Positions 1 to 11,639 of a DNA stretch of 64,000 nt are shown piece by piece (within the stretch, counting starts at the first letter, position 1; the number at the start of each line of letters is the position of its first letter). Where the stretch lies: contig CALZFC010000248.1 of assembly GCA_945643635.1 (NCBI GenBank), positions 1,596,001-1,660,000 of the forward strand. Direction: 5' to 3'. A program made the position numbers and the translations under genes. The notes below the pieces were generated by a model. It worked only from the letters and a program-made list of their open reading frames with translations, searched no databases and was not told the origin of the DNA. Origin of the DNA: Allodiplogaster sudhausi (lineage: Eukaryota > Nematoda > Chromadorea > Rhabditida > Diplogasteridae).

Positions 1-2457
1 GCCCAAAACGCAGCTCTGTTCGATTGTATACACTCTCTCCTTTCTGTCCCATACGCATCTATTCTCTTAGGCGATCTCAACCTGCATATAGATTGGCCAT
101 CTGCTAAAATGTCTTCTTCCCAATGTAAGCCACTTCATGATCTTGTTACTGATTTTGATTACTCGCAGCATGTAAAGGGCCCAACGCACGGTGAAAAGCT
201 CTTAGATGTTATCATTGCACCATCGGACTGCATATCGAACTGTTGTATAAACGCACCATTTTGCTCATCCGACCACTCGATGATTACTTTTTCAGTCTCA
301 CTCATCCATACACTCTTCCCTTCTGATCCTACATACGATTATCTCAAGACCGATTTTATAGCACTCTCAACTGTGCTTTCGTCTGTCTCTTGGGTCGATA
401 TATTTGATGGTTTTTCTTCTGTAGACGATATTCATGAACGATTCCTTTCGGTCCTATCTGCACTGCTTCACGAATTTACGCCCCTAAGTTCGCGCAGAAT
501 ACCCTTCGACTCTTATCCTGATCACATTAAGTCTCTTCTCATGCACAAGTTGTCACTGTATCCCAAGATTAATTGTGCTCCTGTTCAGTGCGAATACAAG
601 CGTGTTTGTGATAAGATCTCGTCTGAAATTGGGAAATTTAATCGCAACCGAGAATCCCGCTTGCTTCGTTCGAATAAGCGTCTTTTTGCGTATGTTGGTA
701 GTAGATTGAAAAGTGTTCCTAAAATCGGTGCCATTACTGACTCGTCTGGAAATCGATGTATTGGTGATGCGGCTAAGGCCGATGCATTAGCCCGCTATTT
801 CTCATCAGTGTTCACACATGATGATGGTAAGTCGCCGCAGTTCCCTTCTCTTTCCCCCGCACACTGTCTTACTGATATCGTTATAATGCCCCAGTCAGTC
901 TATAAGCACTTGAAACGTCTAAAGCGTTCAATCACTGTAACAGCCGAGAAGATTCCGCAAATTGTTTATCGTGAATGTGCTGCCTCACTAGCAGAACCTC
1001 TAAGTTACATTTTTAACATCTCTCTGTCTCTGGGGGTAGTACCTTCGTTATGGAAACAGGGAGTCGTAATTGCGATTAACAAAGTTCCCTCCCCCTCCTC
1101 TGTCTCTGATTTCCGTCCAATCACCCTAACACCTGCCCCTATCAAAGTGCTTGAACGTTGTCTCCGTCCTAAGCTTTTGTGGTGGAGTGACTTACATAGC
1201 ATTATCCCCACTCAGCAACATGGCTTCCGTGCACGCCGCTCCGTTGAGACTAATCTTATCTCATGCACTAATGAATGGACCAGAGCTTTAGACGGAGGTT
1301 GCTGTGTCGACATTCTGTACTATGACTTTGCGAAAGCCTTTGATGTTGTCTGTCACAATAAGTTGCTATTAAAGCTGGCTAAAATCGGAATTGGAGGAAA
1401 CCTCCTAAAATGGTTCTCATCCTTTTTAGAAAACCGTTCATCCAGAGTTCGTGTTAATGATTCCCTTTCTGTCTCATTTAAGGCTTTTAGCGGTGTGCCT
1501 CAAGGCAGTGTCTTATCACCAATGCTCTTCAACTGGTTTATTTCAGATATTCCGTCTCTTTTATCACCACTGCCGTTGGTTAAATGTTCACTTTTTGCCG
1601 ACGACTTAAAGGCTTTTACCATATTTCACCCAAATTCCGCATCAGAGTCACACTCCCAACTTTCTAAAGCTTCTATATTGATCTCCGAATATTGTAAAAC
1701 TATGCAACTAAATATAGCTTTCAAAAAAAGTTGCGTACTCCACTTAGGCAAAACAAATCCCAAACTTCCGTACCCTCTAATAACTGGCTCAACCTTTCCT
1801 GTTGCAGGCCAGCCTGTTCGGGACCTCGGCGTACTCATCGACTCAGAGTTGTCTTTCTCCTCCCACGTCGAACTGGTATGTAGAAAATCTCTTAGAATAA
1901 TATATTGTCTTTTCCGCTGTCTCAGATCAAGCCACCCAGAGATATATATTCGTTGTTATAAAGCTTACGTTATCCCCGTCCTTCAATTTTGCTCCATTGT
2001 ATGGTCACCTTACAAATTAATGCTCATCCGCAAACTTGAAAATGTGCAACATACATTCACCCGGCTGCTATTTATTCGTTGCAATTCCACAATTATATCC
2101 TTTGCAAGTATCCCTTCTTATGCCACACGCATCTCTCTTTTTAAACTTCCCTCATTACATTCCTTGCGAGCCTTCTCTGACATTGTCTTTTTCTATAAAA
2201 TACTGCACCAGCTTGTCGACTTGCCCATTAGTGATTTTGTAGTTTTTAAACCATGCAACGGTAGAGTATCTGCTTTCAACTTTCACTTCCCGCGATGGAA
2301 ACTCATGTTACGTCGACACTGCTTCTCTATGCGTACTCCGTTAATGTACATGAAACTGCCATTAGAACTCATTAGCCGTGATTTTCTAAGTTTTAAGAGA
2401 GCCCTTGCAAATTCTGATCTACATAAGCTAACTAATCTTGATCTGAATAAGTTATAA
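1..2457 (+). CDS. LINE ORF2: end of AP endonuclease plus reverse transcriptase (partial)
   Basis: This is the replication polyprotein of the retrotransposon. The frame is open from base 1, so the real start lies upstream; the Met at 109 is internal. The first ~100 residues carry the last endonuclease motifs, GDLNLHIDW and SDHSMITF. The reverse transcriptase follows: DFRPITL, QHGFRARRSVETNL, the catalytic Asp in YYDFAKAFDVV, GVPQGSVLSP, and the catalytic box FADD near 1594-1605 (F replaces the more common Y). The C-terminal part after the thumb has no RNase H motif that I can see. There is no internal stop or frameshift over 2457 bases, so this copy is young or active as far as visible. It is a mobile gene, not a host gene. 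Confidence 0.93.
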   Translation, partial: AQNAALFDCIHSLLSVPYASILLGDLNLHIDWPSAKMSSSQCKPLHDLVTDFDYSQHVKGPTHGEKLLDVIIAPSDCISNCCINAPFCSSDHSMITFSVSLIHTLFPSDPTYDYLKTDFIALSTVLSSVSWVDIFDGFSSVDDIHERFLSVLSALLHEFTPLSSRRIPFDSYPDHIKSLLMHKLSLYPKINCAPVQCEYKRVCDKISSEIGKFNRNRESRLLRSNKRLFAYVGSRLKSVPKIGAITDSSGNRCIGDAAKADALARYFSSVFTHDDGKSPQFPSLSPAHCLTDIVIMPQSVYKHLKRLKRSITVTAEKIPQIVYRECAASLAEPLSYIFNISLSLGVVPSLWKQGVVIAINKVPSPSSVSDFRPITLTPAPIKVLERCLRPKLLWWSDLHSIIPTQQHGFRARRSVETNLISCTNEWTRALDGGCCVDILYYDFAKAFDVVCHNKLLLKLAKIGIGGNLLKWFSSFLENRSSRVRVNDSLSVSFKAFSGVPQGSVLSPMLFNWFISDIPSLLSPLPLVKCSLFADDLKAFTIFHPNSASESHSQLSKASILISEYCKTMQLNIAFKKSCVLHLGKTNPKLPYPLITGSTFPVAGQPVRDLGVLIDSELSFSSHVELVCRKSLRIIYCLFRCLRSSHPEIYIRCYKAYVIPVLQFCSIVWSPYKLMLIRKLENVQHTFTRLLFIRCNSTIISFASIPSYATRISLFKLPSLHSLRAFSDIVFFYKILHQLVDLPISDFVVFKPCNGRVSAFNFHFPRWKLMLRRHCFSMRTPLMYMKLPLELISRDFLSFKRALANSDLHKLTNLDLNKL

Positions 2458-2656
2458 ATTCAGTTTTCCACTGTTTACTGTAAATCTCTTACTCCTCCCC
2501 CCTTTCCCTCTTCTATATTTTAAGATCCTGCAACGACACATCATAATTTTCTTTTCAACTGTTTCTCTCCTTTCAGCTGTCTTAACTTATTTTGCCATAT
2601 TCACTCCACATGTTGTCACATCATTATTTGATGTATGAATAAATAAATAAAAGTAA
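1..2656 (+). mobile_element. Non-LTR retrotransposon (LINE), 5'-truncated by the window edge
   Basis: The element is an open frame ending at 2457, then about 200 bases of 3' UTR that finish in a short tandem run of TAAA units near 2640-2655. Such A-rich short-repeat tails are typical of CR1/Jockey-like LINEs. No LTR or integrase is seen. The 5' end and any target-site duplication lie outside the window, so the clade cannot be fixed. The next gene's 3' end starts about 500 bases further on. Confidence 0.9.
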
Positions 2657-2660
2657 CGTC

Positions 2661-3165
2661 AGGTTTCATAAAAGTGGCTCTTACTACAGCGGCTGAATTA
2701 TGCGCCGAACAAATGATGAATAAACATTTCCTAGAAACGATATCATTTCCAGAACCTGTTCATCTAAGATCGCTCTGCTTTTCTTCTTCCTCTTGGCTCG
2801 CTCCACACGGCACCGTCGCCCACTTCTGCTCTTTGGCTAGAAGAAGATTACAATTATTTCGTGCCAAGGATGATATCGAGTGAAAACTGAAAAGTACAAT
2901 CAGATAAGGTAACAAATGCACTGGAATAGTCAACTATGTACATACATTTAAGTATGTATGTACATATGTACGGTAAGATAAAATTTTTGTTTTCCTGAGA
3001 TCAAGAAAAGTTGCTCTTGTTGCATCAATTATTTTAAAATGCAAGAGTGGGCCAACACCAATGGTCAAGCCACTCACTGAGAAGGCAGAATCCCGAGACG
3101 GAAAAAGAGTTGAGATAGAAAAAAAACACATGCATGATCTTTCAACCCAAATAGGGATAGAAAAA
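2661..3165. other. Gap between LINE tail and transporter 3' end
   Basis: It contains a run of TACATA/TATGTA steps at 2938-2970 and the 3' UTR side of the transporter gene. No coding exon is supported. Confidence 0.5.
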
Positions 3166-6055
3166 TTATCCTTTTTTTCGCTTGCCTGTTCCATAGCAAA
3201 GGAAGAAGCTGCCAAAGAGCACATTGACAGTGGCGCCCATGAGAAACACCGTCGCCCAGAGGTAATCACGTCCAACCTTGATTGAATGTTTTCATTGCTA
3301 GAGAAAACAGTCCATGCGCTAAGTCTTGTATTAGCGTCTTTTGTTTTATTATACAAAAATAAACTTTAATAAGTAATTAAATAAAACGCTCAAACGTAGT
3401 AGGAAATAACAGAAAATGTAAGAAACTCGCCAATCGTAGGGCGTTTGCATGCCAGAGCATTCCGGCGACGCCGCCGAGGTAGCCAGCGGTCATGGAGAGC
3501 GATGACATCGTGCCAGACAACGACGGAGCCATCGAGAGAGTCGCCGTGTAGAAACCAGGGATGCCCGCAGAGAAGCAGAGGCCTGTGCAGTGCAAATACC
3601 TTGCATTTCTATAGACAGATACATCATGCCTTCCTTCTCTACTTGAACTAACTCATGTAATTCGATAAGGCTAGGAGACATGTTTGAATTGGCTCGACAT
3701 TCATACTCACAAAACATATAAGCTCTCTTTACTCGTAACGGCTTTACTGGTAGATTTTAACAGATTTAGCCGTGCAATAGATGAGATATTTCTTTGCGTC
3801 GAACCATATAAGCAGAGGAAGATTGCCGCCAGATACGGCCGTTCGCAATTCGGAAAAATGGCAAGGCACACCAGCATTGAAGCGCTGCCGAAGGAGCCTA
3901 GGAAAGAAAGAAAAAGAATATGCTGGCACTGTGCCAGCAAGGACGGAGAATGCTGACAGATGGACTGGAAGAGCAGAGCGGACTGCGTGTGCGAGAGAGT
4001 GCGGCGTCGCTTGACGTGGTCGGCGAGAATGCTCAGCGCATACTTCGACACGAGCTGAGCGACGAACGGAATCGACGTGTAAAGGCCATTCTTAAAAGTT
4101 TTTTTTCTTTTTTTTTCTTACCAATTAAATAGTGTATTTGAGTTAAAGGAGCCTCCCAGACAATAATCTGCGCACAAAAGATGGCTTGCCAAATGGAGCG
4201 GGAGCGCGAGTTCTTCCATGAAGTAGGTGGGGAGAAGAGCGACGAGAATGGTCGAGCCGAAGAAGAAGGCGAATTGGCACGAAACGGCCGCGTACACGGC
4301 GCGCGACGTCAAAATCGCGCGCCACGGGATGGCCATTGCCTTTTTCTGCTTTTGCAGCCATTTTTTAAGCACGAATTAAAGCCAATGAGAGCCCTTCATT
4401 GAAAATTTAAGTAGAAATTTGAAGAAATGCCCAATATAGTTCAATAGAAAGGCCAACATTTTTGTTGTCAAGCACACTGGCCAGCAAGTGCTTCTCTGAG
4501 TCTGTGGTAAATCGATTATACTTGTGCGAGTCGCTGGCGGCAACTTGCCAGAGAATAAGCCAAACGAAGCCGGATCCACCGAAAAAGCTGACACGTTTAT
4601 CACCGCTAGTATTTTTTGCCATATTTAAAATATAAAATTGAATATAATTTTTAAATTATGATTCTTGTTTCATGCCAAAAATGTAGAAAACGGATGGCCA
4701 TCCGAGAGATGAAGCGCAGAGTTGAGCGGAGATTGCCGACGTAAGCGATGATGCGATCTGGAGTGTTTTAAAAATGATTATTTATTTTTAAATTAACTTA
4801 ACTGTTTAAATAAATTCCCAAAAGAATCGCATTAATTCACTTTGCTCAATTTCTTGCACAGAAAAAAAATCTCGACCTGATTGCCCGACGTATAAATCGC
4901 AGCCATAGTCGATCGTTCCGTTGCCGGAAACCAACGACCGCCCATTGATGCGATGGCAGGAAAGACAAAGCCCTAAAATATTCATGTACCAATTTCCATC
5001 TTTCCAAAGAATAAGTGATTAGCTTTCCATTAGAGACTAGACTTATCACACTTGAACGAATCTTTCACATCAGCCATTCCCATGACGACTCGCGCAAGAA
5101 GGTAGGCGATGAAGCTATTCTCCGCTAGCACTGGCGCTGATAACGTGAACATGATCATGAATAGAGTCGCGCCTGCAAAGGATCTCATGAAGAACACAAG
5201 CATTTACAAAAGTTTTTCATGTTTTCATTTGTTCAAAATAACTTCCAAATGGTCGAACACACAATTTAGACAGATCTTCGGGCCAAATCGGTCTGCAATC
5301 GATCCGGAGAAGGCTACGGTAACGAGAGAACCGAAAGATATGGCCGATAGCAGATGAGAACGCATCTGCGGCGTCCATTCAATCGTACCCTGAAATTATA
5401 TATTTACAAGGGATAATGATGATGATAATGATAATAATAATAATAATAATTATTATTATTACTATTATAATAAAAATATAGGATACAACTGAAAGTTAAC
5501 ACTGAACATGGTAGAACTTTGACGCGAGGACGTCTTCATTGGTCTGAGCCGCACAATGATGGACTGCTTTCGAAATTAAGAGCGACGAGCTTAAGAAAAT
5601 GATATTCTTTCTTAGAAATAATTAGACGGCCTATCATCCAGAAGCCTACGTGCCTATTCTCGGCATCCATCGCAGGCTCCTCGAGAGACGTCGCGTTCAC
5701 CATGCAGACTATTGCCATTCCTATGATTATTCTCTAATGTCATGGTAATAACAGAAATATCTATGTATATTACTTAAAAACTAATATTTTTCTAACCTTT
5801 GCATTATCTGCGTTAAAATATGTACAGTGATAACAGTCAAAGTCGGTAGCCTTTATAATATTGAGAGGGGAAAAGAGCATAAATGAATGAACCAAGGTTG
5901 AGCCGCATGGACGCGTTGACGCAGAGGCCGGCCATGAGCAGCAGCCCGATTCGAAGGCGATGCGAGCGGGGCGAGAAAAGAGCCGGAGACGGCGGCTGCG
6001 AAGCTGCTGCGGTAGAGAGAGTCTCTGGCGCCACTCGCGCTGGCAACGACTTCAT
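3166..6055 (-). CDS. SLC17-family MFS anion/phosphate transporter (sialin/VGLUT-like), multi-exon
   Basis: A multi-pass membrane transporter of the major facilitator superfamily, probably moving organic anions or phosphate across plasma or vesicle membranes. Exons read on the minus strand from Met at 6055 (MKSLPARVAPE, then LLLMAGLCVNASMRLNLG) through: MAIVCMVNAT (~5715), EWTPQMRSHLLSAISFGS with ADRFGPK (~5390-5275), LARVVMGMAD (~5090), GFVFPAIASMGGRWFPATER (~4975-4910), GWPSVFYIFG (~4690), SGFVWLILWQVAASDS (~4580), IPWRAILTSRAVYAAV with LLPTYFMEE (~4340-4220), GSFGSASMLVCLAIF (~3900), TATLSMAPSLSGTMSSLS (~3540), and VGRDYLWATVFLMGATVNV (3276). It ends GTGKRKKG with the stop at 3166. The ADRFGPK, FPATER and YGWPSVFYIFG-type motifs mark SLC17. 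All main landmarks of a ~450-residue protein are present; the substrate cannot be told. Confidence 0.85.
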
Positions 6056-7634
6056 CTCCTCAGTCTCTGGAATGGCGAAAAGTGGAAGTTATGTTGTTTT
6101 GCTGATCACAAGGCAATACTGGAATGCAGGAACATACGAGGAAACGCGAGAAGACAATGTTCATTAAGCGACCAGGGTCAACTTATGTACTTTCGTAAGG
6201 GCAAAAGGAATAGTGCAGAATGGCAGAAATGATAATCATCTTACGTGACATCTCTCCATATACATGACAATGTACTCTTGATTTTGCATCGGATTATGCT
6301 AAAGAGCACTACCGAATGTCATTCAATTTTCATACTCGAACCAAGAAAAAGGAGTTTGATTGATTATCACAAGTCATTCGCTCTGAATACATTTCGATCA
6401 TTCCCGTCACTGCTCCATCCTTTCACTTTTTATGTTCTATTACTTTATCTTCGGGGTCGGCCGAGAGCCGTGAACAAGCACGGCCAGCATGGTCGACTGG
6501 AATGAATGTCTTCGCCCGTGAGTGTGACTCGTTCAAGTAATCGTAAGGAAGGCGATGAATCCTGTAGCGAAGAATATGTATAGATAAATCGTTGGTGGCA
6601 AAGTCAGATTTCGTTTCTGACAGTGTGAAAAGTGGGGACAAAGTGGTTTCGGTGCCGTCTTCAGTAGGCTAACAATATATGTATGAATGTACATATTATG
6701 ATGAACATATGACTAAAGATTCAGAAGGTCGTCGCCTCTAACATTTTATGCCAGATTGCCTATCAGCAATAAAGTCCAAAGAAGCGTTTTCAAATCGTAA
6801 AAGTGGTGGTGGCTCTGTCGAAAGCTAAGAAACGAAACATCATGACAATCGGAAATGAGAGGAAGGAAATGAGACAAAACTTTCAAATAAAATGATGCTT
6901 TCCCTTCTAGAGTTGGTCAATTTGATAGCACTCTCTGTGTTTCTTCTCTCTCCCTATGTCTCCCCTCTCTCTCTGTCTCTGTCTCTCTCTTTCTATCACT
7001 CTCCTTCTTGATTTTCTGTTCACTCTTTATCTCTTTATTGCATCGTTTCTCTCCTCTTTCCTTCCTTCACTCGGTCACACTCCTCTCTCTATTTCCCTCT
7101 CACTCTATCTCTCGACTAATGTTCTTTTTCACCCCTTGTATCCTTGTCCTATTTTTTGACATTTGCTTCCAAATATTTTTTCCTATTGAACAAACTTGTC
7201 TCTTTAACTTTACTTACGGCAAGAATAAATAAATAAAAGAAGAAGAATATAAATGCGTACATACATAGATGTTAAAGCAGCGTGATTAAATACGGAGTGA
7301 TGCTTCGGAGAAGATTGCTGATTTGGGCAAAGGAATTGTAATAGCGTTACATCGGGAAATATAGGGAAACACTTCGTCGTTCCTCTCCTCCCTGTAATGA
7401 TTGGCGCCTTATCTTCCTCCTCTGTAAAGAATATTCACATAGCAGCTCCTCTCCAGTCTCAGAGATGCCACTGACACTCGTTGCCGTCATCCATTCCACG
7501 CCGCCGTCTCTCTACTTCTCCTTCTTCACGACTTCTAAATCATGCTTCAGTTCAATGTGCTCCTGACCAGACGGACTCTCCCAACCTGAATGCTTATTCC
7601 TCTGCTTATTGCGGTTTGACTTCCGCTGAGCGTT
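6056..7634. other. Gene-free stretch with pyrimidine-rich tract
   Basis: Upstream side of the transporter gene. Bases 6925-7130 are a CT-rich low-complexity tract; 7220-7250 is A-rich. Small open frames on both strands have no recognisable content, no splice-consistent partners and shifting composition. I see no gene here. Confidence 0.5.
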
Positions 7635-7800
7635 CACACAGAGAAGAAAGTTACCGCGCTGGTAACAATTACGCGGAACATATTGTTCCGAATTCACTAC
7701 GGAGCAATATTGTTTCGCCCCGCGAACTTTTAGTTGTTCCATTTAAAAGTTACCAGCGCGGTAACAAGTGAAAGGAACAAATTGCTCCCACCCATGTAAC
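7635..7800. repeat. Short foldback repeat, left copy
   Basis: The unit starts CACACAGAGAAGAAAGTT (7635). It contains GTTACCGCGCTGGTAAC at 7650-7666 and its exact reverse complement at 7749-7765, each arm itself almost palindromic, and ends near CCCACCCATGTAAC (7787-7800). A diverged copy lies in opposite orientation at about 11400-11564. Confidence 0.65.
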
Positions 7801-8419
7801 ATAAAAGTTCGTTACTGCTCGCCCCGGCTAGGCAGCCCGCTCGCTTCATGGATTGATTTTTTTTGCTTTCTTGCTTGCATATTCCCAATAAGAATTCAGT
7901 GTTGCATGTCAATAAAATGTTTCAAATCAGACATGTGTTAAATCCTTTTTAATAAGGTTAATTCAATGGCAGGAAAACACCGTAAAACCAACAGAAAAAT
8001 CAACAACAAGGAAGACAACTTGGAACAAATGTAAGTGGCAATGAAAAAAATGAACTCGTAAAAGTGGGAAAGGCGATTTGAGGAGGGGAATGGTATTCTA
8101 TTGATAATCTTTATGCATAACAGTACGCTGGAATAGCGGTGCCATCTTAAAGCTTGAGTGGCTTATGGATCGGCGAGAAAACAATGGACAGAACAAAATA
8201 AAAGACGATAACATATGGGGAATAGAAAAGACGGAAAAAGGAGCGAGAATTATCACCTAAACCCTAGCTTTTTAGTTATAGATCACCAAAATAGCCTCTA
8301 CGAAAGAGATTTCTGACTGAAAAGTTAATACGGCTACACTTTCTCAAACCAGATTGATTTGCAGAACAAATAAAGAAAGGATATGGGCAGAAAAATAGTA
8401 ATTAATTACACACTCCTTC
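7801..8419. other. Gene-free stretch downstream of SPCS3
   Basis: 3' side of the SPCS3 gene. No exon-like open frame or repeat was found. Confidence 0.45.
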
Positions 8420-10023
8420 CTATTGCTTACGGCCCAGAGCTCGCATCTGCTTCTCCCGTTCGAACTGCGCGTGGTCTGCCTTGCTGAGGAACTCCTGAAA
8501 GAGAAGAAAAATAAACTATATGGTAACTTCAAAATGTTGCGCACAAATCACCCTTGAAAATATTTTACAAAGAAGAAATGTATTTTACACAGAAGATATA
8601 CCAGTACTCGGGACGCGTCTTGCGTTCGTCGATGACAACGCGCTCGGCACGATGCACAATCTCGTCCCTGATGACGACCTGGTTGACCTTCTGGAAAAGG
8701 AAGGGATACTGTAGGAAGGAGGGAGGCGTGAAATGGATTGAGATCTATAAATATAGAAGCGTGCTAAAGAAAGCTATAAAAGTAAACAAAGAGAGCAAAT
8801 AAATTCTCTAACATATGAGTGGGAATGATATAAACAGTAATCTGAACAAGTAAGTAAACAAAAGTAGAATTCTAACAAATTAAGTCCAACTAATTGTAAT
8901 TAAAATCCTCTAACATGAGCGGCTGTCTCATACTCGGCGACGAGATAGAGGAAGAGCTGCTTGACGTTCCAGTTGAAGGCCTTGGAGACATCGACGGCGA
9001 GCGAGAAGTCGAGGTGAGCAACGTCAGCATGGCCACTCTCAGAAGCGTAGTCGGCGATCTTGCGACTGGAAATGGAGGGGTATTCTAAGGAAAGGGTTAC
9101 TTAGAGGTACTTAAAGGAAGTAACCGGCGAAGAATTCTACAGTAGCGCTAGAGAACGAGTTTGAATGCGCGCGCTCATAAAGTTGCCTGTCTCTCGGTCG
9201 AGAGAACATGTGAAATAGGTGGGCGGCTCTGACCTACCGTAGCTAATACTCTACCCACCAGTTTTCACGTTACAACTGCTCAGAATGTAATGGAAGAAAA
9301 TCGCTCAAACTTTCTGGATTCATGTTTTAGGCCAAGATGAACATGTTTATGAAGAAAAGAACGTAGGTTAATTATTCCCCGGATACCTCCTTTAAAGAAT
9401 GGGCACCTAACTAAGGGCAATTAAAGTAGGGGTACTCCACATTGTCACAGAAAAGTTGTAAAGTAGTGTGGTAGTTTAAGTAAGAGTAAGATTAATTTTG
9501 AGTAAGGATACTCTAAACTGTACTGAAAAGTATAAGCAATAAGAATGGCAGACGATGCAAAGATACCTTGACAGAACCGTCCAATGATTTGAAAGTTCTC
9601 TTATATTTTGTTGCTGTTGGCGGGAATCAAGTTCATTTTGATATACGGAAACAGGGAATAAAAGGGGGGTCCGAACCGGACTACCCACTCAATTTTTGAG
9701 ACCCGAAAATTCAACTTTTTGGCTAACCAACTCAATTTTTTACGAAAATTTTTTTAAATTGTTGGCTTACCCACCCTTTTTTTGAGGCCTTCGGAAGCCT
9801 TACGCACCCATTTTGTGGGACCCTCGGACCACCTTTTTCCCCTTTACGGAAACAAGCAGGAATCGCCACACGAAACGTACACTTTGATCTCGCCGACTTC
9901 AATCTTGCCACTCGTCGTGTAATCGAGGAGGACCGTGGAGAAGAAGCAGCCGAGCGTCACCGCGGTCAGCACCCACAGCATGAGGGCGAAGATGGCGTTG
10001 GCACGCGCGCAGATCGAGTGCAT
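8420..10023 (-). CDS. SPCS3: Signal peptidase complex subunit 3 (SPC22/23 type), 4 exons
   Basis: A non-catalytic, single-pass subunit of the ER signal peptidase, needed for cleaving signal peptides. Exons: 10023-9872, 9065-8915, 8690-8589 and 8494-8420; all phases agree and give about 159 residues. Exon 1 begins MHSICARANAIFALMLW with one membrane segment and FLDY-like FSTVLLDYT. Exon 2 has the family signature FNWNVKQLFLYLVAEYET. Exon 3 has KVNQVVIRDEIVHRAERVVID and RPEYW. The last exon reads EFLSKADHAQFEREKQMRA and stops. The usual C-terminal region (about 40 residues of beta strand ending in a proline-rich VPFP-like motif) is absent and replaced by this charged helix-like tail. Intron 1 contains two MITEs. 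Either this is a lineage-specific C-terminus or the gene is degraded. Confidence 0.85.
9111..9395 (+). mobile_element. TTAA-ended MITE, copy 1
   Basis: A 285-bp unit starting TTAAAGGAAGTAACCGGCGA and ending in the near reverse complement CCCCGGATACCTCCTTTAA. It is nearly the same as the unit at 23574-23858, in the same orientation and of the same length. TTAA at both ends fits a piggyBac-type target site. It lies in intron 1 of SPCS3 and carries no coding sequence. Confidence 0.85.
9654..9844. mobile_element. MITE with 10-bp target-site duplication (Mutator-like size)
   Basis: The 191-bp unit is flanked by TACGGAAACA at 9644-9653 and again at 9845-9854. Its ends are imperfect inverted repeats: GGGGGGTCCGA on the left and TCGGACCACC on the right. 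A 9-10 bp duplication suits Mutator-type elements. The right duplication is only 18 bp from the 3' edge of SPCS3 exon 1. Confidence 0.7.
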
Positions 10024-10389
10024 TCTGGAGAAGGAGAAGAAGAAGAGAAATGTAAAAGGAAAAAATTGAGTAAAAAAAGCCCTAACTATAACGGCATGAA
10101 TATAAGATAACATCGACGCTTCTTTTCAAAAGGATTCTGGAGTGGAATAAAAAGAAATAGAAGAAATCGGGTTAAAATAAGCAATAAAAAAACTATTACG
10201 GCATGAATATAAGATAACATCTCTATCATCCAACTAACTCCAGGCATCTCCAACCGTAATCCTTTGAAAAGAGCAGTCACGAACTCGGACTATAAAGTAC
10301 GGTACATTTTATGAGCTCTGAACAGGCTTGTTAACAAAACAGAACGCAAAATTCCAGTAAAATCCATTGCCCTATTTTGTCAATAAAAA

Positions 10390-11210
10390 TTATATTTACC
10401 TGTTCAATATCCGTGGAAGTCGACGCGAATCTTCTCGCTCCTTACGCAATGAAGACTGAGTCCTAGTTACTCTTCATCAGGAAAAGAGGAAGCAGTTGAG
10501 AAGAAGCTTTGCCAGGCCAGAAGCCACCACTGCGTTCTCTACAATAATACAAAAAATAAACTCGGCTATTTTAGACTAAATAATTGTGCTTTCTAAGCTT
10601 TTCTGTTAAAGTGCATCGGTATCTGCATATGTTGGAACCTTTAAAAGGCCGCACACGGCATACGAAACTTAACACCATTCAAAAGAATATTGCGCACAGA
10701 ACTATGAATTAAACTGCTTGCGCCAAGTCCCTTGACTCCCACCATCGCCAAACATCTAAGAATCAACTGTGATCCATGTGCTAGTAATATTTAACCAAAT
10801 AAATCACGTTTATCGCTTAAAAGACGATGAGTTTTTTTTTGCAAATAGACAACAGCGAATATTATTCAGAGTCATTACAGAATTTGTTCGATTGTTTGCT
10901 TAAAATCAAACCTGTGAATACGGGAAGATGTCGACGATGATCAGCTCCCGCCTACGCTGCTCGGCAACGTTCTTCTATGACAACCTATTTGAAAGTAAAA
11001 AGATAAATGCTCAGATTTAAATAAAATGCAATACAAAACCAAGTAAGCAATGCAAAGAAACTTCAATAATCACTTACAAACTAGGCTTCATCTTTAAATA
11101 CTGCATTTGAAAAAAGATTTATAAAAAACCAACCAGATATAAGCGAGTGCGCAGCCAAGTAGCTGCTCGGTACCCGTCTTGAGTAAGTGAGCGCGGACGC
11201 CTCTTGCTAT
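10390..11210 (-). CDS. Possible exons of an unrecognised minus-strand gene
   Basis: Three short stretches look coding on the minus strand: around 11200-11130 (LLKTGTEQLLGCALAYIW before a GT donor), 11000-10915 (NVAEQRRRELIIVDIFPYSQ) and 10545-10485 (NAVVASGLAKLLLNCFLFS, then a stop). They sit between splice-like signals, but I did not find phases that join them without doubt, nor a family. They lie upstream of SPCS3 on the same strand. Confidence 0.25.
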
Positions 11211-11399
11211 ACTTCGTCTTCTTCCTTCTCTCGTGACGACGAAAACTGCCTAAAAGCTCAAGAAATTTGCAAAACAAACGTTGATTTAACAAATAAAACT
11301 GATGCGAGCAACAATGTATTCCAAAAAATTCATGCATCTGCATGTTTGACCGTATTTGTACGCCGTTGTACTAGAGTTCGAAATTTAGATTCAATGGAC

Positions 11400-11564
11400 T
11401 GGTTAAAAAAATCGGAACAATGGTAACTTTTCAAAGTTCGAGCACCGTTTGGAACTAATTGTTACATGGGTGGAAACATGTGTCCCGCGAACTTTTAATG
11501 TCCGAACTTTTTTCGGAACAAGTGCGACCGAACTTACAAAGTCCGAACTTTTCTTCTCTGTGTG
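11400..11564. repeat. Short foldback repeat, right (inverted) copy
   Basis: The end AACTTTTCTTCTCTGTGTG (11546-11564) is the reverse complement of the left unit's start at 7635. GTTACATGGGTGG at 11461 mirrors the left unit's CCCACCCATGTAAC. GAACTTT-type motifs repeat several times inside. It is diverged from the left copy. Confidence 0.55.
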
Positions 11565-11639
11565 TTGTCATGCCCGTGGAGCCGCAGAGTATCGAGAGTG
11601 AATAAAGTCGTTAATAACTAATCTGATTATTAATTTTTC

